Positions 7,501 through 16,156 are shown, counted from the stretch's first letter. The stretch: 33,183 nt of DNA from JAGOPO01 sp035524755 (GCA_035524755.1 DATKOD010000028.1:1-33183); one strand, 5' to 3'. Numbers and translations are program-made. The notes: generated by a model from the sequence alone, not told the origin.

Positions 7501-8889
7501 ATGTCTCTCACGACCCCCGAAGAACTCTGGAAGACGGTGCTGGGCGAGATGGAGGTGTCGCTTTCGCGCGCGCACTTCACGACATGGTTCAAGAATACGA
7601 CAATCGTCTCGCGTGATCAGACGTCGGTGACGGTCAGTGTCCCGAACGGATTCGTTAAGGAGTGGCTCGAGAATAAATTCAATAAGCAAATCCTCACCTC
7701 GATACGGAAACTCTCCAACGAGATACGTGAAGTCAAATATATCGTCGGCCAACCGAAGCCCGAACCGATCCGGTATGACACACTGTCGAAAGCCATCGTT
7801 GAGCGCGAGTTCCAGGATCAGACCGTCGCCGATCAGGCGCATGACGTCGACCGGACGACATACCTGAACAAGAAGTATTCATTCGATTCATATATCGTCG
7901 GGTCATCAAATGACGTTGCGTTCGCTTGCGCACAGGGAGTCGCCGCAAACCTGGGTCACCTTCATAATCCACTCTTTATCTATGGAGGTGTCGGCCTCGG
8001 AAAGACGCACCTTGTTCAATCTATCGGGAATAAGGTACTGACACAGACGCCAGAGCGGAAAGTGCTCTATACGTCCGCGGAGAAGCTGACCGCGACCATC
8101 GTTGAAGCGATCCGAAATCGCACCATCGAGGAGATCAAGAACCTGTATTCACGATTAGATCTACTGATCATCGACGATATCCAGTACATCGCCGGTAAGG
8201 ATAAGACTCAGGAAATCGTGTTCACCATCTTCAATGAACTTCACAACCGCAACAAGCAGGTTGTTATCACCTCCGATCGTACCCCGAAGGCGATCCCTGC
8301 GATCGAGGAGCGTCTTCAGTCCCGTCTCATGGGCGGCATGGTAGCTGATATCGGCGCCCCGGACTTCGAGACCCGGCTCGCTATCATTAAGGCGAAGGCT
8401 GCGGAACGGAACACCGATATCGATGATGACGTCCTGGCGTATATCGCAACGCATGTGCAGAAGAACATCCGTGAGCTCGAGGGAGCGTTGAACCGGATCA
8501 TCGCGCTTTCGCAGATCTATAACCGAACTCCGGAGTTGAAGGAGGTGAAGAACCTCTTAAACGCCTATCTCTCGGTCCCATACCGGAAAACATCCCCGCA
8601 GGCGGTCCTGAAGACGGTGGCTGATTTCTATAATATCGGACCAGCCGATCTGACCCGTCGAAGCAGGAAAAAAGAAGTCGTAAAACCACGGCAGGTCGCA
8701 ATGTATCTTCTTCGGGAAGAAATCAAACTCTCGTTCCCGGAGATAGGCCTGAAGCTTGGTGGACGCGATCATTCAACGGTCATCCATGCATGTGAAAAGA
8801 TTAAACGGGAAGAGCAGGTTGATGAACCGTTAAAGAACGAACTCACCCTCATCCGTCAGAGGATCTACGATTCATTCGATCATTCGTAA
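7501..8889 (+). CDS. dnaA: Chromosomal replication initiator DnaA
   Basis: 462 residues from the ATG at 7501 (MSLTTPEELW); an in-frame ATG at 7459 is rejected because it lies ahead of the promoter -10. Domain I is at about 1-80. The AAA+ domain has Walker A GGVGLGKTH (about 161-169) and Walker B LLIIDDIQ (about 221-228). The C-terminal domain carries the DNA-binding signature GGRDHSTVIHACEKI (about 420-434). Domain II is short. DnaA binds the origin and opens it for replication. It is divergent from rpmH and upstream of dnaN, the classical origin arrangement. AUA isoleucine codons occur in this gene, relevant to the tRNA-Ile(UAU) at 27206. Confidence 0.98.
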   Translation: MSLTTPEELWKTVLGEMEVSLSRAHFTTWFKNTTIVSRDQTSVTVSVPNGFVKEWLENKFNKQILTSIRKLSNEIREVKYIVGQPKPEPIRYDTLSKAIVEREFQDQTVADQAHDVDRTTYLNKKYSFDSYIVGSSNDVAFACAQGVAANLGHLHNPLFIYGGVGLGKTHLVQSIGNKVLTQTPERKVLYTSAEKLTATIVEAIRNRTIEEIKNLYSRLDLLIIDDIQYIAGKDKTQEIVFTIFNELHNRNKQVVITSDRTPKAIPAIEERLQSRLMGGMVADIGAPDFETRLAIIKAKAAERNTDIDDDVLAYIATHVQKNIRELEGALNRIIALSQIYNRTPELKEVKNLLNAYLSVPYRKTSPQAVLKTVADFYNIGPADLTRRSRKKEVVKPRQVAMYLLREEIKLSFPEIGLKLGGRDHSTVIHACEKIKREEQVDEPLKNELTLIRQRIYDSFDHS

Positions 8890-9144
8890 CCTGGGGATAG
8901 CGTGTTGGTAGTGGGTTCACTACGACCGTCTTTATTCATCGACCCAGGATCCCGTCCATGTTCTATGCCGACATTTCTACTTTTTTTCCACCATCAATCC
9001 CACTTCACCGCGCAATTCTTGCAGATACATTTACCTGTTGTATCGCGGGTATCCCGACGATCAATCATCGGTTATCCCCATATCCACACACATAATGATA
9101 GTAGTAGTAAGTATTTAGTTATATAAGAGTACTATCACTACACA
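8890..9144. other. dnaA-dnaN intergenic region, probable origin (oriC)
   Basis: 255 bp without a convincing gene. It holds a perfect hairpin GTAGTG-GGTT-CACTAC (8908-8923), possibly a weak terminator for dnaA. Two adjacent DnaA-box-like sites follow, TTATCCCCA (9072-9080) and ATATCCACA (9080-9088), each 8 of 9 matches and sharing one base. Next is an AT-rich stretch (9091-9136) containing TAGTAGTAGTAA (9099-9110), reminiscent of DnaA-trio unwinding motifs, though its strand orientation relative to the two boxes is not the one described for Bacillus. Boxes plus an adjacent AT-rich element beside dnaN make this the best origin candidate in the window. Confidence 0.55.
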
Positions 9145-10233
9145 ATGAACATCATCGTACATCGTGACAATCTGGATCGTGCGCTTGGCATCGTTGAACG
9201 GGTAACCGCAAAAAACGCAGCGCTTCCGATCCTGTCGAACATCCTCCTCCGTGCCGAAAATGGGCATCTTTTCCTTTCCGCGACGAATCTTGAGATCGGT
9301 GTGACAGCGGTCATCGGTGCGAAAACCGAAAAAGAGGGGAGGATAGCTGTGCCGGGACGAATCCTTTCGGACCTCGTCCGAGCATCAAAAACAGACACCG
9401 TTTCTTTGATGACGAACCAGAACACCCTCGATGTGAAAGCGGGAGAGTATAAAACATCAATCCTTTGTTTTGATGCTGGGGAGTATCCGATCATTCCGAA
9501 ACTCGACGGCGGAACCGTTGTCAATATTCCCATCCATAGTTTTCAGTCACTTCTTGCCGTGGTTGCTGATTCTATTTCAAATTCAGATGCGCGTCCCGAA
9601 TTAGCTGGTGCGTTGTTCCGAACAGAAAAAAACTCCATCACTCTTGCAGCAACGGATAGCTTCCGGCTTGTTGAAAAAAACTCCCCCCACACGGAGGACT
9701 CGAAGGTTTCAGTGATCATCCCTCGAAGCGCTGTCATGGAACTTCTCCGTATAACCACCGGTTTATCGGGGGATGTCGTGTTGCGTATCGCAAGCAATCA
9801 GATAGCCGTTTCTCACCCTGAATTCGAACTCGTTTCCCGACTTATCGATGGGAAATACCCGGACTACCAAAAAGTCATTCCCGACAGGAGTCTCAGTAGG
9901 GTACTCGTTGATAAAGAGGAACTTATGAGTGCGATCCGGATTGCGGCGTTATTTAGTTCAAGTGTTTCTGATGTGAAAATCGAATGTAACGATGCTGCGC
10001 TTCTGGTATCAGCACGGAACGCAAGTCGCGGAGAGGGACAGGCGAGTACAAAAGCGAACCTGAAAGGCGATACATTCGAGATCTCGTTGAATCATCACTA
10101 TGTTATGGATGGACTGAAAATCATTCCGACGAAGAATGTTGTCATTGAGTACACTGGAAAAGGAAGCCCATTCGTGCTTCGGCCGGACGACGGTGATACG
10201 CTTGTGTATTTAGTGATGCCGCTCCGTGGTTGA
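9145..10233 (+). CDS. dnaN: DNA polymerase III beta sliding clamp
   Basis: 362 residues, normal length for the clamp. The opening MNIIVHRDNLDRALGIVERV and the segment LPILSNILLRAENGHLFL are typical. The C-terminus ends YLVMPLRG, matching the conserved (M)P(V/M)R end of the family. The three similar clamp domains cover about 1-120, 128-245 and 246-362. The protein is the ring that tethers polymerase to DNA. The gene looks visibly less GC-rich than its neighbours (many AAA, TTT and GAT codons). It is followed 5 nt later by a DUF721 gene. A leaderless-type promoter was not evident; TACTAT at 9130-9135 is a possible -10. Confidence 0.97.
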   Translation: MNIIVHRDNLDRALGIVERVTAKNAALPILSNILLRAENGHLFLSATNLEIGVTAVIGAKTEKEGRIAVPGRILSDLVRASKTDTVSLMTNQNTLDVKAGEYKTSILCFDAGEYPIIPKLDGGTVVNIPIHSFQSLLAVVADSISNSDARPELAGALFRTEKNSITLAATDSFRLVEKNSPHTEDSKVSVIIPRSAVMELLRITTGLSGDVVLRIASNQIAVSHPEFELVSRLIDGKYPDYQKVIPDRSLSRVLVDKEELMSAIRIAALFSSSVSDVKIECNDAALLVSARNASRGEGQASTKANLKGDTFEISLNHHYVMDGLKIIPTKNVVIEYTGKGSPFVLRPDDGDTLVYLVMPLRG

Positions 10234-10238
10234 TACAC

Positions 10239-10523
10239 ATGCTCCGACCTATTAGTGAGCGTCTCCGCCGACGTGCGGTCGGGCTGATACGGCAGGATGA
10301 TGCGCAGGTGTCTGCGACAGGTGTCGTGTGCGCGTTCCTTCAGACTGAACTTCCTAAGATTTCTCCTGAGGCAATCGAAATTACATACGACGAACACCGC
10401 GCGCGCCTGACCATCGTTACCCGGTCAAAGGCTCTCGCGAGCGAGCTTCTTCTGAGGGCACCCCTATTGGCACAGAAGATGCGCGACCAGAAACTTCAGA
10501 TCACCCACGTCGTGATCCGTTAG
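10239..10523 (+). CDS. DUF721/DciA-like small protein
   Basis: 94 residues from the ATG at 10239; the frame also contains a TTG at 10230 that overlaps the dnaN stop. The pattern of a basic helical N-terminus (ISERLRRRAVGLIRQ), a small alpha/beta domain with ITYDEHRARLTIVTRSKALASELLL, then KLQITHVVIR resembles the KH-like fold of DUF721/DciA proteins. DciA loads or assists the replicative helicase in many bacteria, and a position right after dnaN fits a replication role. Assignment is from pattern and context only. Its stop overlaps the stop of the convergent PBP gene (TTAG, 10520-10523). Confidence 0.6.
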   Translation: MLRPISERLRRRAVGLIRQDDAQVSATGVVCAFLQTELPKISPEAIEITYDEHRARLTIVTRSKALASELLLRAPLLAQKMRDQKLQITHVVIR

Positions 10524-12682
10524 TGGGTTGCCTTGTAATTCTGAACGGCCCATTCCCAGTTGGAGAATTGGGGGTCCTGTGTTGGGTCCGTCGGTATCGG
10601 GCCTGAGGGGTCACTCTTATCCACATAAAAGAGAATCGAATGAGGGGTGGGGTATTGTGATGACGTGACAGAACCATTCAGCATTATCTTGTCGGTGACG
10701 ACGGGATTCGGGGCGGGGAATGACTCGATTGGTGTTCCTGCCAGTGCCGCGGTCATGAAAGCATTCCAAAGCGGTCCCGCAGCACTGATACCGGCACCGG
10801 CGGCGGTCATCGGTGAATTGTCATTGTTTCCGGTCCATACGACAGTTGCCAGTGAAGGGGTAAACCCGACCACCCACCCGTCACGGTTGTCCTGGGTGGT
10901 TCCTGTCTTGGCTGCCACTGGACGACCCGGGAGCGTAAGCGAGTTGTTGATGCCGAACTCAGGCGCACGGGCGTTGTTATCCGAAAGTACATCATCCATG
11001 AGCCGGGCGGTTTGCGTATCCAGAACGCGGGTTGGTTGGATCTGACGCTGCTCGAGTACGGTTCCATCGGAAGCGTCAACTTCCTTGATGAGTCCCCACG
11101 GAACCCTGATGCCGTCATTCGCGAACACGCCATATGCGGAGACGAGGTCGATCGGACGAACCTCCGCCCCTCCCAGCACCAGTGATAAACCCCAGCGCGA
11201 TGTATCTCCCAGTGTGGTAATACCCATGTTGGTGGCGAGGTTGATGACATTGTTGATACCCGCCAAGTAGAGCGTCTGGACCGCGGGGACGTTCAATGAT
11301 TCGTCCAGTGCCGAACGCATAGTCACCGGACCACTAAAGGTTCCGCTGTAGTCCTGAGGGTGATAGCAATCTTGACCGCTCGGATCTTTCTTCTGGAGGC
11401 CGTCCGGGGTGCAGTTCGGATTGAACTCGGTCTTCACGTCCCACAGGATCGTCGAATCAGGGTAGCCTTCCTGAAATGCCACTGCATATGCGAACGGTTT
11501 GAACGCCGATCCTGGCTGACGGTTCGGCGAGGTGATGACGTTGAAGTTTCCCTGGTTCGCAACGTCGGAGTAATTCACTGAACCGACCAACGCGAGCACG
11601 GAACCATCGCGCGGATCAATGGCTGCGAGTGCCGCATTGCTCGCTTTATATTTGGTCTTATTGATCGCTCCGTATTTATTGACCAGATCATTGGCTTCCT
11701 GCTGCATCGTAGCATCGAGTGTCGTGACAATCTTCAGACCGCCGGACGTGAGCATATCCTGACCGTACTTTTGGATGAGATAATCCTTCACCATCTCGAC
11801 GAAATGCGGGGCGGCAACTGCTGAACTTTGCGGTTTCAATTGCGCCATGACATCCTCGGCCTGTGCAGCTTTCATCTCATCCGGAGTGATATATCCGAGC
11901 TCCTGCATCCGCTGAAGTACATAGTTTTTCCGGGTGATGAGTTCCGAGGTGTGGGTGCCGTACGGTGACAGATAGGACGGTTGCTGAGGAAGTGAAGCTA
12001 ATAGCGCCGACTGCGCGACATCTAGTTGCGCGGCGGGAATTCCGAAGTACAGCTCGCTCGCAGCTTCGATTCCGTAGGTGTTCGAGCCGTACGGAATCTG
12101 GTTCAGGTACATATCGAGGATTTGGTCCTTTGAAAATTGCCGTTCGACTTCTATGGCAAGGATGAGCTCCTGGATCTTGCGTTCGATGGTCTTCTGTCGG
12201 CCGACAAGGGCATTGCCGACCAGCTGCTGCGTTATCGTGGAGCCCCCCTGAGACGTACTTCCGCTCTGGAGATCGTACAAAATCGAACGGACGAATCCCT
12301 GGATATCGAATCCGTTATGTTCATAAAAACGGCTATCCTCGATCGCCACCGTCGCCTTCTTCAGATTGTCACTGATCTGATCGAACGGGACGACCGTGCG
12401 TTTCTCCTCGCTGTAAATGTCGTATAAGACGATCGTTCCGGTCCGGTCGTATATCTTCGTGGATTCTTTGACTTGCCTTGTGGCGAGCGATGACGGATCG
12501 GGGAGGGTCTGATGAGCATGGATGATGACAACCGAGAGCGCGATGACGCCCAGTGTTGCACACCAAGCCACAAGGATGCCGAGTTGTCGTAGCAAAGAAC
12601 GCCACGACACTTTGCCGCGGCGGGGGAGTCGGGTTCGGGGAAGGGTGAACGAGGGGAACTTCACAGACCGATACTTTACCAT
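10520..12682 (-). CDS. Class A penicillin-binding protein (bifunctional transglycosylase/transpeptidase)
   Basis: 720 residues from the ATG at 12682; an in-frame ATG 17 codons upstream would overlap tyrS and its promoter. A basic cytoplasmic tail and one TM helix (about 29-54, GILVAWCATLGVIALSVVII) are followed by the glycosyltransferase 51 domain with AIEDSRFYEHNGFD and GGSTITQQLV motifs. The transpeptidase domain carries the SxxK motif in PGSAFKPFAY, the SxN motif in SLNVPAVQ, and KTGTTQ. Such enzymes polymerise and crosslink peptidoglycan outside the membrane. It is divergent from tyrS, separated by 49 bp. Confidence 0.93.
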   Translation of the reverse strand: MVKYRSVKFPSFTLPRTRLPRRGKVSWRSLLRQLGILVAWCATLGVIALSVVIIHAHQTLPDPSSLATRQVKESTKIYDRTGTIVLYDIYSEEKRTVVPFDQISDNLKKATVAIEDSRFYEHNGFDIQGFVRSILYDLQSGSTSQGGSTITQQLVGNALVGRQKTIERKIQELILAIEVERQFSKDQILDMYLNQIPYGSNTYGIEAASELYFGIPAAQLDVAQSALLASLPQQPSYLSPYGTHTSELITRKNYVLQRMQELGYITPDEMKAAQAEDVMAQLKPQSSAVAAPHFVEMVKDYLIQKYGQDMLTSGGLKIVTTLDATMQQEANDLVNKYGAINKTKYKASNAALAAIDPRDGSVLALVGSVNYSDVANQGNFNVITSPNRQPGSAFKPFAYAVAFQEGYPDSTILWDVKTEFNPNCTPDGLQKKDPSGQDCYHPQDYSGTFSGPVTMRSALDESLNVPAVQTLYLAGINNVINLATNMGITTLGDTSRWGLSLVLGGAEVRPIDLVSAYGVFANDGIRVPWGLIKEVDASDGTVLEQRQIQPTRVLDTQTARLMDDVLSDNNARAPEFGINNSLTLPGRPVAAKTGTTQDNRDGWVVGFTPSLATVVWTGNNDNSPMTAAGAGISAAGPLWNAFMTAALAGTPIESFPAPNPVVTDKIMLNGSVTSSQYPTPHSILFYVDKSDPSGPIPTDPTQDPQFSNWEWAVQNYKATH

Positions 12683-12694
12683 AAAACTCGGGCA

Positions 12695-12723
12695 TTTACA
12701 ACGGTTTCGCCGCGCGGTACGAT
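12695..12723 (+). promoter_or_regulatory. tyrS promoter (near-leaderless)
   Basis: TTTACA (12695-12700), a 17-bp spacer and TACGAT (12718-12723). The -10 ends 8 nt before the tyrS ATG, predicting a leader of only a few nucleotides or none. Confidence 0.65.
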
Positions 12724-12731
12724 GACTTGGC

Positions 12732-13856
12732 ATGGCGCTCTCACGACAAGAAATCGCAACAGCGATCCTTCAACGACGAACCGCTGAGCATGGCGTGTTT
12801 CCGTCGCGCGAGGACACGATACACCGTCTCGCCGATGAGCAACGGCTCATCTTCTACTCTGGGTATGATCCGACTGGACCGAACATCCATATCGGTCATT
12901 CGGTGAGCCTACTTCTTATGAAAGCGCTTGCGCGTGACCTCGGTCATGAGATCATCGTGTTATTCGGGGACTTCACCGCACGTATCGGCGACCCGACGGG
13001 TAAGGAGGCGGCACGCCGGATGCTGACCGAGGATGAAATCGAGGAAAACGTCCGGACCTGGGACACGCAGATCGCCACCTTGTTCGGCGACGTCCCGTAT
13101 ACGATTCGGCGCAACAGCGAGTGGCTGGATTCGATGACATTCGCAGACGTCATCAAGTTATCTGCGACGGTCACGGTGCAACAAATGCTGGCGCGGGATA
13201 TGTTCCAAGAGCGGTTGAAGCAGTCAAAGCCGATCCACCTCAATGAGTTTCTGTATCCGCTCGCACAGGGATACGACTCGGTCGCGATGCGGGTCGATGG
13301 CGAGGTGGGGGGCAATGACCAGATATTCAACATGCTCGTCGGCCGCGAGTTCGAGCGCGAACTTCTCGGGAAAGAAAAAATCGTGCTGGGGACACCGCTC
13401 ATCGTGGATGCGAAGTCCGGAAAGAAGATGAGCAAATCGGAAGGAGAACTTATCGCAGTTGACGACAGTCCGCAGGAAATCCGGAGGAAGATCCTCGCCC
13501 AGGATGATTCTATGATCGAGACGATGTTCAGGTTGTGCACCGAGGTTCCCGAAGAGACCATCGATGTTTCTGATCCGCGGCGGGCGAAAGAAGAACTGGC
13601 GGCTGAACTCATCAGGATGTACCACGGCGAAGAAGCCGTCTCCGAGGCGAGTGAAGCGGTCGCCATCACGGTGACCGGTCAGCTCGACGAGGTCCTGAAA
13701 GAAGCCGGACTCGCACGTTCGATGACCGAGGCGAAAACCCTCATATCGCAGGGTGCGATATCAGTGAACGGCGAAGTCCAGAAAAAATGGGACCACGAAG
13801 TGAAGAAAGGGGATGAGATAAAAGTGGGAAAGGGGAGACGGGTAAAGGTTGCCTGA
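12732..13856 (+). CDS. tyrS: Tyrosyl-tRNA synthetase
   Basis: 374 residues. Class I signature HIGH at residues 53-56 (GPNIHIGHSVSL) and KMSKS at 232-236. The tyrosine-binding region includes LNEFLYPLAQGYDSVAM. The C-terminal part (about 310-374) is an S4-like RNA-binding domain (TEAKTLISQGAISVNGEVQ). The enzyme charges tRNA-Tyr in the cytoplasm. It is a single-gene unit with a near-leaderless promoter and a strong terminator directly after the stop. Confidence 0.96.
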   Translation: MALSRQEIATAILQRRTAEHGVFPSREDTIHRLADEQRLIFYSGYDPTGPNIHIGHSVSLLLMKALARDLGHEIIVLFGDFTARIGDPTGKEAARRMLTEDEIEENVRTWDTQIATLFGDVPYTIRRNSEWLDSMTFADVIKLSATVTVQQMLARDMFQERLKQSKPIHLNEFLYPLAQGYDSVAMRVDGEVGGNDQIFNMLVGREFERELLGKEKIVLGTPLIVDAKSGKKMSKSEGELIAVDDSPQEIRRKILAQDDSMIETMFRLCTEVPEETIDVSDPRRAKEELAAELIRMYHGEEAVSEASEAVAITVTGQLDEVLKEAGLARSMTEAKTLISQGAISVNGEVQKKWDHEVKKGDEIKVGKGRRVKVA

Positions 13857-13890
13857 CAAAAACACCCGGCATACGCCGGGTGTTTTTGTT
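13856..13890. terminator. Bidirectional intrinsic terminator after tyrS
   Basis: A perfect 15-bp inverted repeat (arms 13856-13870 and 13875-13889, 4-nt loop ATAC) with a GC-rich core CACCCGGC/GCCGGGTG and T-runs on both strands. It serves tyrS (+) and the acidic small gene (-), whose stop is at 13891-13893. Confidence 0.92.
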
Positions 13891-14055
13891 TCAATAGGTA
13901 TCGATCGGTTCTTCGTCTCCGAGCTCCTTTTCCTCTTCGTCTTCTCCGTCAACTTTCTTCTTCTCTCCGTCCTCGTTCTCCTCCTCGTCGTCATAATCAT
14001 CCACCTCAGACTCCTTCGGTTGTTCCTCGTCGAACAGGTACGTTTCTTCTTCCAT
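13891..14055 (-). CDS. Very acidic 54-residue protein
   Basis: Start chosen at the ATG at 14055 (MEEETYLFDEEQPKESE), just downstream of a predicted transcription start; the frame extends upstream but only into ruvC. Of 54 residues, 29 are Asp or Glu and only 5 are Lys, giving a net charge near -24; no hydrophobic core is apparent, so it is probably disordered. It has its own promoter (14079-14106) and shares a strong terminator with tyrS, which argues that it is a real gene. It could act as a nucleic-acid mimic or bind a basic partner, in the way of the acidic tail of RNA polymerase delta, but I recognise no family. Confidence 0.65.
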   Translation of the reverse strand: MEEETYLFDEEQPKESEVDDYDDEEENEDGEKKKVDGEDEEEKELGDEEPIDTY

Positions 14056-14078
14056 AAGAAAAAATTGGTTACGGCGAT

Positions 14079-14106
14079 ATTGTAGCTTCGTGGGCAGGCA
14101 AGTCAA
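14079..14106 (-). promoter_or_regulatory. Promoter of the acidic small protein
   Basis: On the minus strand, TTGACT (14101-14106), a 16-bp spacer and TACAAT (14079-14084). It overlaps the ruvC stop codon and predicts a start near 14072, giving a leader of about 16 nt. Confidence 0.7.
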
Positions 14107-14588
14107 TACGTTCGTTCCGTTGCGGCACACAACGCAAGGCCGAGGGCGTCTGCGGCATCATCGGGTTCTATGCGCCCGTGGATATTCAGGAGCATGGCGA
14201 CCATCTTCTGCATTTGTTTTTTATCCGCCTGACCATGACCACAGACACGTTGTTTCACTTGTAGGGGGGTCAGCTCAAGCACCGGGACCGAATGTTGCGC
14301 GAGGACCAGCATCAGAACGCCCCGCATCTCGCTGACCGCCATCGCGGATTTCTTATTGCTGGCGAAATACAATCGCTCTACCGCGGCCGCCTCTGGTTTC
14401 AACCGGCGGATCAATGTCCCGAGCTCGCTCGCGACGTGCCGCTTGCCCGCGGAAAGGTCATCGCCCTGGCCCTCGATGATGCCCCACTCGAGCGGTTCAA
14501 ACTTTCCGGCACGCTCGCGGACAAGCCCATATCCGATACGGGTATACCCGGGGTCGATACCGAGGAGGATGCGTTCAAAGATCGGCAT
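14103..14588 (-). CDS. ruvC: Holliday junction resolvase RuvC
   Basis: 161 residues from the ATG at 14588 (MPIFERILLGIDPG). The acidic catalytic residues are visible: Asp12 in GIDPG, Glu71 in AVERLYF, and Asp144 and Asp147 in PDDAADALGLA. RuvC cuts Holliday junctions symmetrically after branch migration by RuvAB. The start lies inside the end of yebC (14-nt overlap), so it is translated as part of ruvB-yebC-ruvC. ruvA is not in the window. Confidence 0.94.
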   Translation of the reverse strand: MPIFERILLGIDPGYTRIGYGLVRERAGKFEPLEWGIIEGQGDDLSAGKRHVASELGTLIRRLKPEAAAVERLYFASNKKSAMAVSEMRGVLMLVLAQHSVPVLELTPLQVKQRVCGHGQADKKQMQKMVAMLLNIHGRIEPDDAADALGLALCAATERTY

Positions 14589-15108
14589 TGGTCCAGATGT
14601 CCTGGATATCCTCGTGTTCATCGAGCGACTCCAGGAATGATTCGAGGTGCTGTCGGTCCGTCGGTTCCAGTGTCACAGGTGCGATCGGCTCCATGCCATC
14701 TGGTGTACGCCGGAATGCCCACGAAGCACCTCCACGCTCCACCATGCGCACTCCGGCATGCGTGGCGATCTGCCGCACCTCGTTGATCGTCCTATTCGTG
14801 CTATCGGTGATGCCTGACGCCACGATGGCCACACCTCCAGGACCGATGAACTCGAGCTGGATTTCTGTCAGCGTTGCCGCTCTCTTGTCGGCGACGCGTC
14901 GGATAGCACGTTCGATGCCGTCAATGGGCATATTCGCGGCACGCGCCCGGTCAATCTCATTCTTCAGGCGGACATTGGTCGCAGGGTCGGGATTGTCCCG
15001 GGCCGCGACCGAAATGGCGCGGGATAGCTTTCCGAACGCTGCGCTCTTGCGCGCATCGCTGGCGGCCTTCTTATGCTTGATCTGTGACCATTTGCTGTGG
15101 CCTGACAT
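14575..15108 (-). CDS. yebC: YebC/PmpR-family protein, internally shortened
   Basis: 177 residues from the ATG at 15108 (MSGHSKWSQIKHKK), against about 240-250 in most bacteria. Domain 1 is well preserved (GKLSRAISVAARDNPDP, RAANMPIDGIERAIRR), as is the start of domain 2 (EFIGPGGVAIVASGITDSTNRT, GGASWAFRR). Then about 60 residues that normally carry the acidic 'GAED' region are missing, and the protein goes directly to VTLEPTDRQHLESFLESLDEH and the usual terminal NADL. YebC-family proteins act as transcription regulators or as translation factors for polyproline stalls. It lies 1 nt after ruvB. Confidence 0.9.
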   Translation of the reverse strand: MSGHSKWSQIKHKKAASDARKSAAFGKLSRAISVAARDNPDPATNVRLKNEIDRARAANMPIDGIERAIRRVADKRAATLTEIQLEFIGPGGVAIVASGITDSTNRTINEVRQIATHAGVRMVERGGASWAFRRTPDGMEPIAPVTLEPTDRQHLESFLESLDEHEDIQDIWTNADL

Positions 15109-15109
15109 G

Positions 15110-16132
15110 TCAGAAATCCAGAGGGGAACGACGGTCCGGTAGTCCGATATGCCGACGACCCGCATCGGTGATCATGCGTCCCTTATTGGTACGCGCGATG
15201 AGGCCGAGCCGCATGAGGTAGGGCTCATAGACGTCCTCGATGGTGCCCTCTTCTTCCGATACCGCTGCGGCTATCGATTTCAGCCCGACAGGACCGCCAT
15301 TGAACGTGTGCGCGATGGCGGTCAAGATGCGACGGTCAGTCTCTTCTAGGCCCTCTTCGTCCACCTCAAGCATCGCCAGGGCCTCACGTGCCATCGCTTC
15401 AGTGATCGTCGCGACACCATGCACCTGTGCGAAATCCCGGACACGTTTCAGGAGGCGGTTCGCGACGCGAGGGGTGGCACGGGCGGAGCGGGCGATGAGC
15501 GTGATCGCGGCCTGATCAGCGGAGACGTGCAGAAGCTCAGCGGACCGCTGCAGGATCTTCTCGATCTCTCCGGGCGTGTAGTAATCCAGACGGAAACTGA
15601 TGCCGAACCGGCTCCGGAACGGGGCTGAAAGAAGCGAGATCTTGGTCGTGGCGGCGATGAGCATGAAGCGGGGAAGGTCGATTTGGAGCGTCTTTGCGGC
15701 GTTGCCCTTGCCGATGACGATGTCCAGTTTGAAGTTCTCCATGGACGGATAGATGACCTCCTCCACGAGCTTGTTGAGCCGGTGGACTTCATCGATGAAG
15801 AGCACGTCGCCGTCCTGCAGCCCGGTCAGAATGGATCCGACATCTCCCGCCTTTTCCAGGGCGGTACCGGAAGTGATCTTGAGATTGGCGTTCAGTTCTC
15901 GGGCAATAAGGTACGCCAAAGTCGTTTTACCCAGACCTGACGGACCATGGAGAAGCACGTGCTCCGGAACGTCGCCACGCTGGCGGGCCGCTTCGAGGAT
16001 GACCCGGAGATTCTCCTTGGTCTTCTCCTGCCCGACGTACTCAGCGAAGCTCTTCGGCCGAAGAGCCAAATCAAGGGCCTGATCGTCAGGTCCGGCGTTC
16101 TGAATCGCGGTTTCTCGAGTCTTGACACTCAT
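15110..16132 (-). CDS. ruvB: Holliday junction branch migration helicase RuvB
   Basis: 340 residues, standard length. The RuvB opening motif LRPKSFAEYVGQEKTKENL is followed by Walker A GPSGLGKT (63-70), Walker B FIDEVHRL (about 115-122), sensor region AATTKISLLSAPFRSRFG, and the C-terminal winged helix with EPYLMRLGLIARTNKGR. RuvB is the AAA+ motor that drives branch migration with RuvA. First gene of ruvB-yebC-ruvC. Its upstream region overlaps the strong opposite-strand promoter of the non-coding RNA; candidate minus-strand -10 elements there are AT-rich but not clear. Confidence 0.97.
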   Translation of the reverse strand: MSVKTRETAIQNAGPDDQALDLALRPKSFAEYVGQEKTKENLRVILEAARQRGDVPEHVLLHGPSGLGKTTLAYLIARELNANLKITSGTALEKAGDVGSILTGLQDGDVLFIDEVHRLNKLVEEVIYPSMENFKLDIVIGKGNAAKTLQIDLPRFMLIAATTKISLLSAPFRSRFGISFRLDYYTPGEIEKILQRSAELLHVSADQAAITLIARSARATPRVANRLLKRVRDFAQVHGVATITEAMAREALAMLEVDEEGLEETDRRILTAIAHTFNGGPVGLKSIAAAVSEEEGTIEDVYEPYLMRLGLIARTNKGRMITDAGRRHIGLPDRRSPLDF

Positions 16133-16150
16133 AGTAAAATAGAATACAAT
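16122..16150 (+). promoter_or_regulatory. Strong sigma70-type promoter of the structured RNA
   Basis: A consensus -35 TTGACA (16122-16127), an optimal 17-bp spacer and TACAAT (16145-16150, 5 of 6). Transcription is expected from about 16157 on the plus strand, away from ruvB, into the structured RNA. The -35 lies in the first codons of ruvB. This is the best promoter match I found in the window. Confidence 0.85.
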
Positions 16151-16156
16151 AGCTAC

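Noticed and set aside
10617..10625. Perfect DnaA box TTATCCACA
   Set aside because: It is a single site inside the 3' coding part of the penicillin-binding protein gene with no partner sites; most likely chance.
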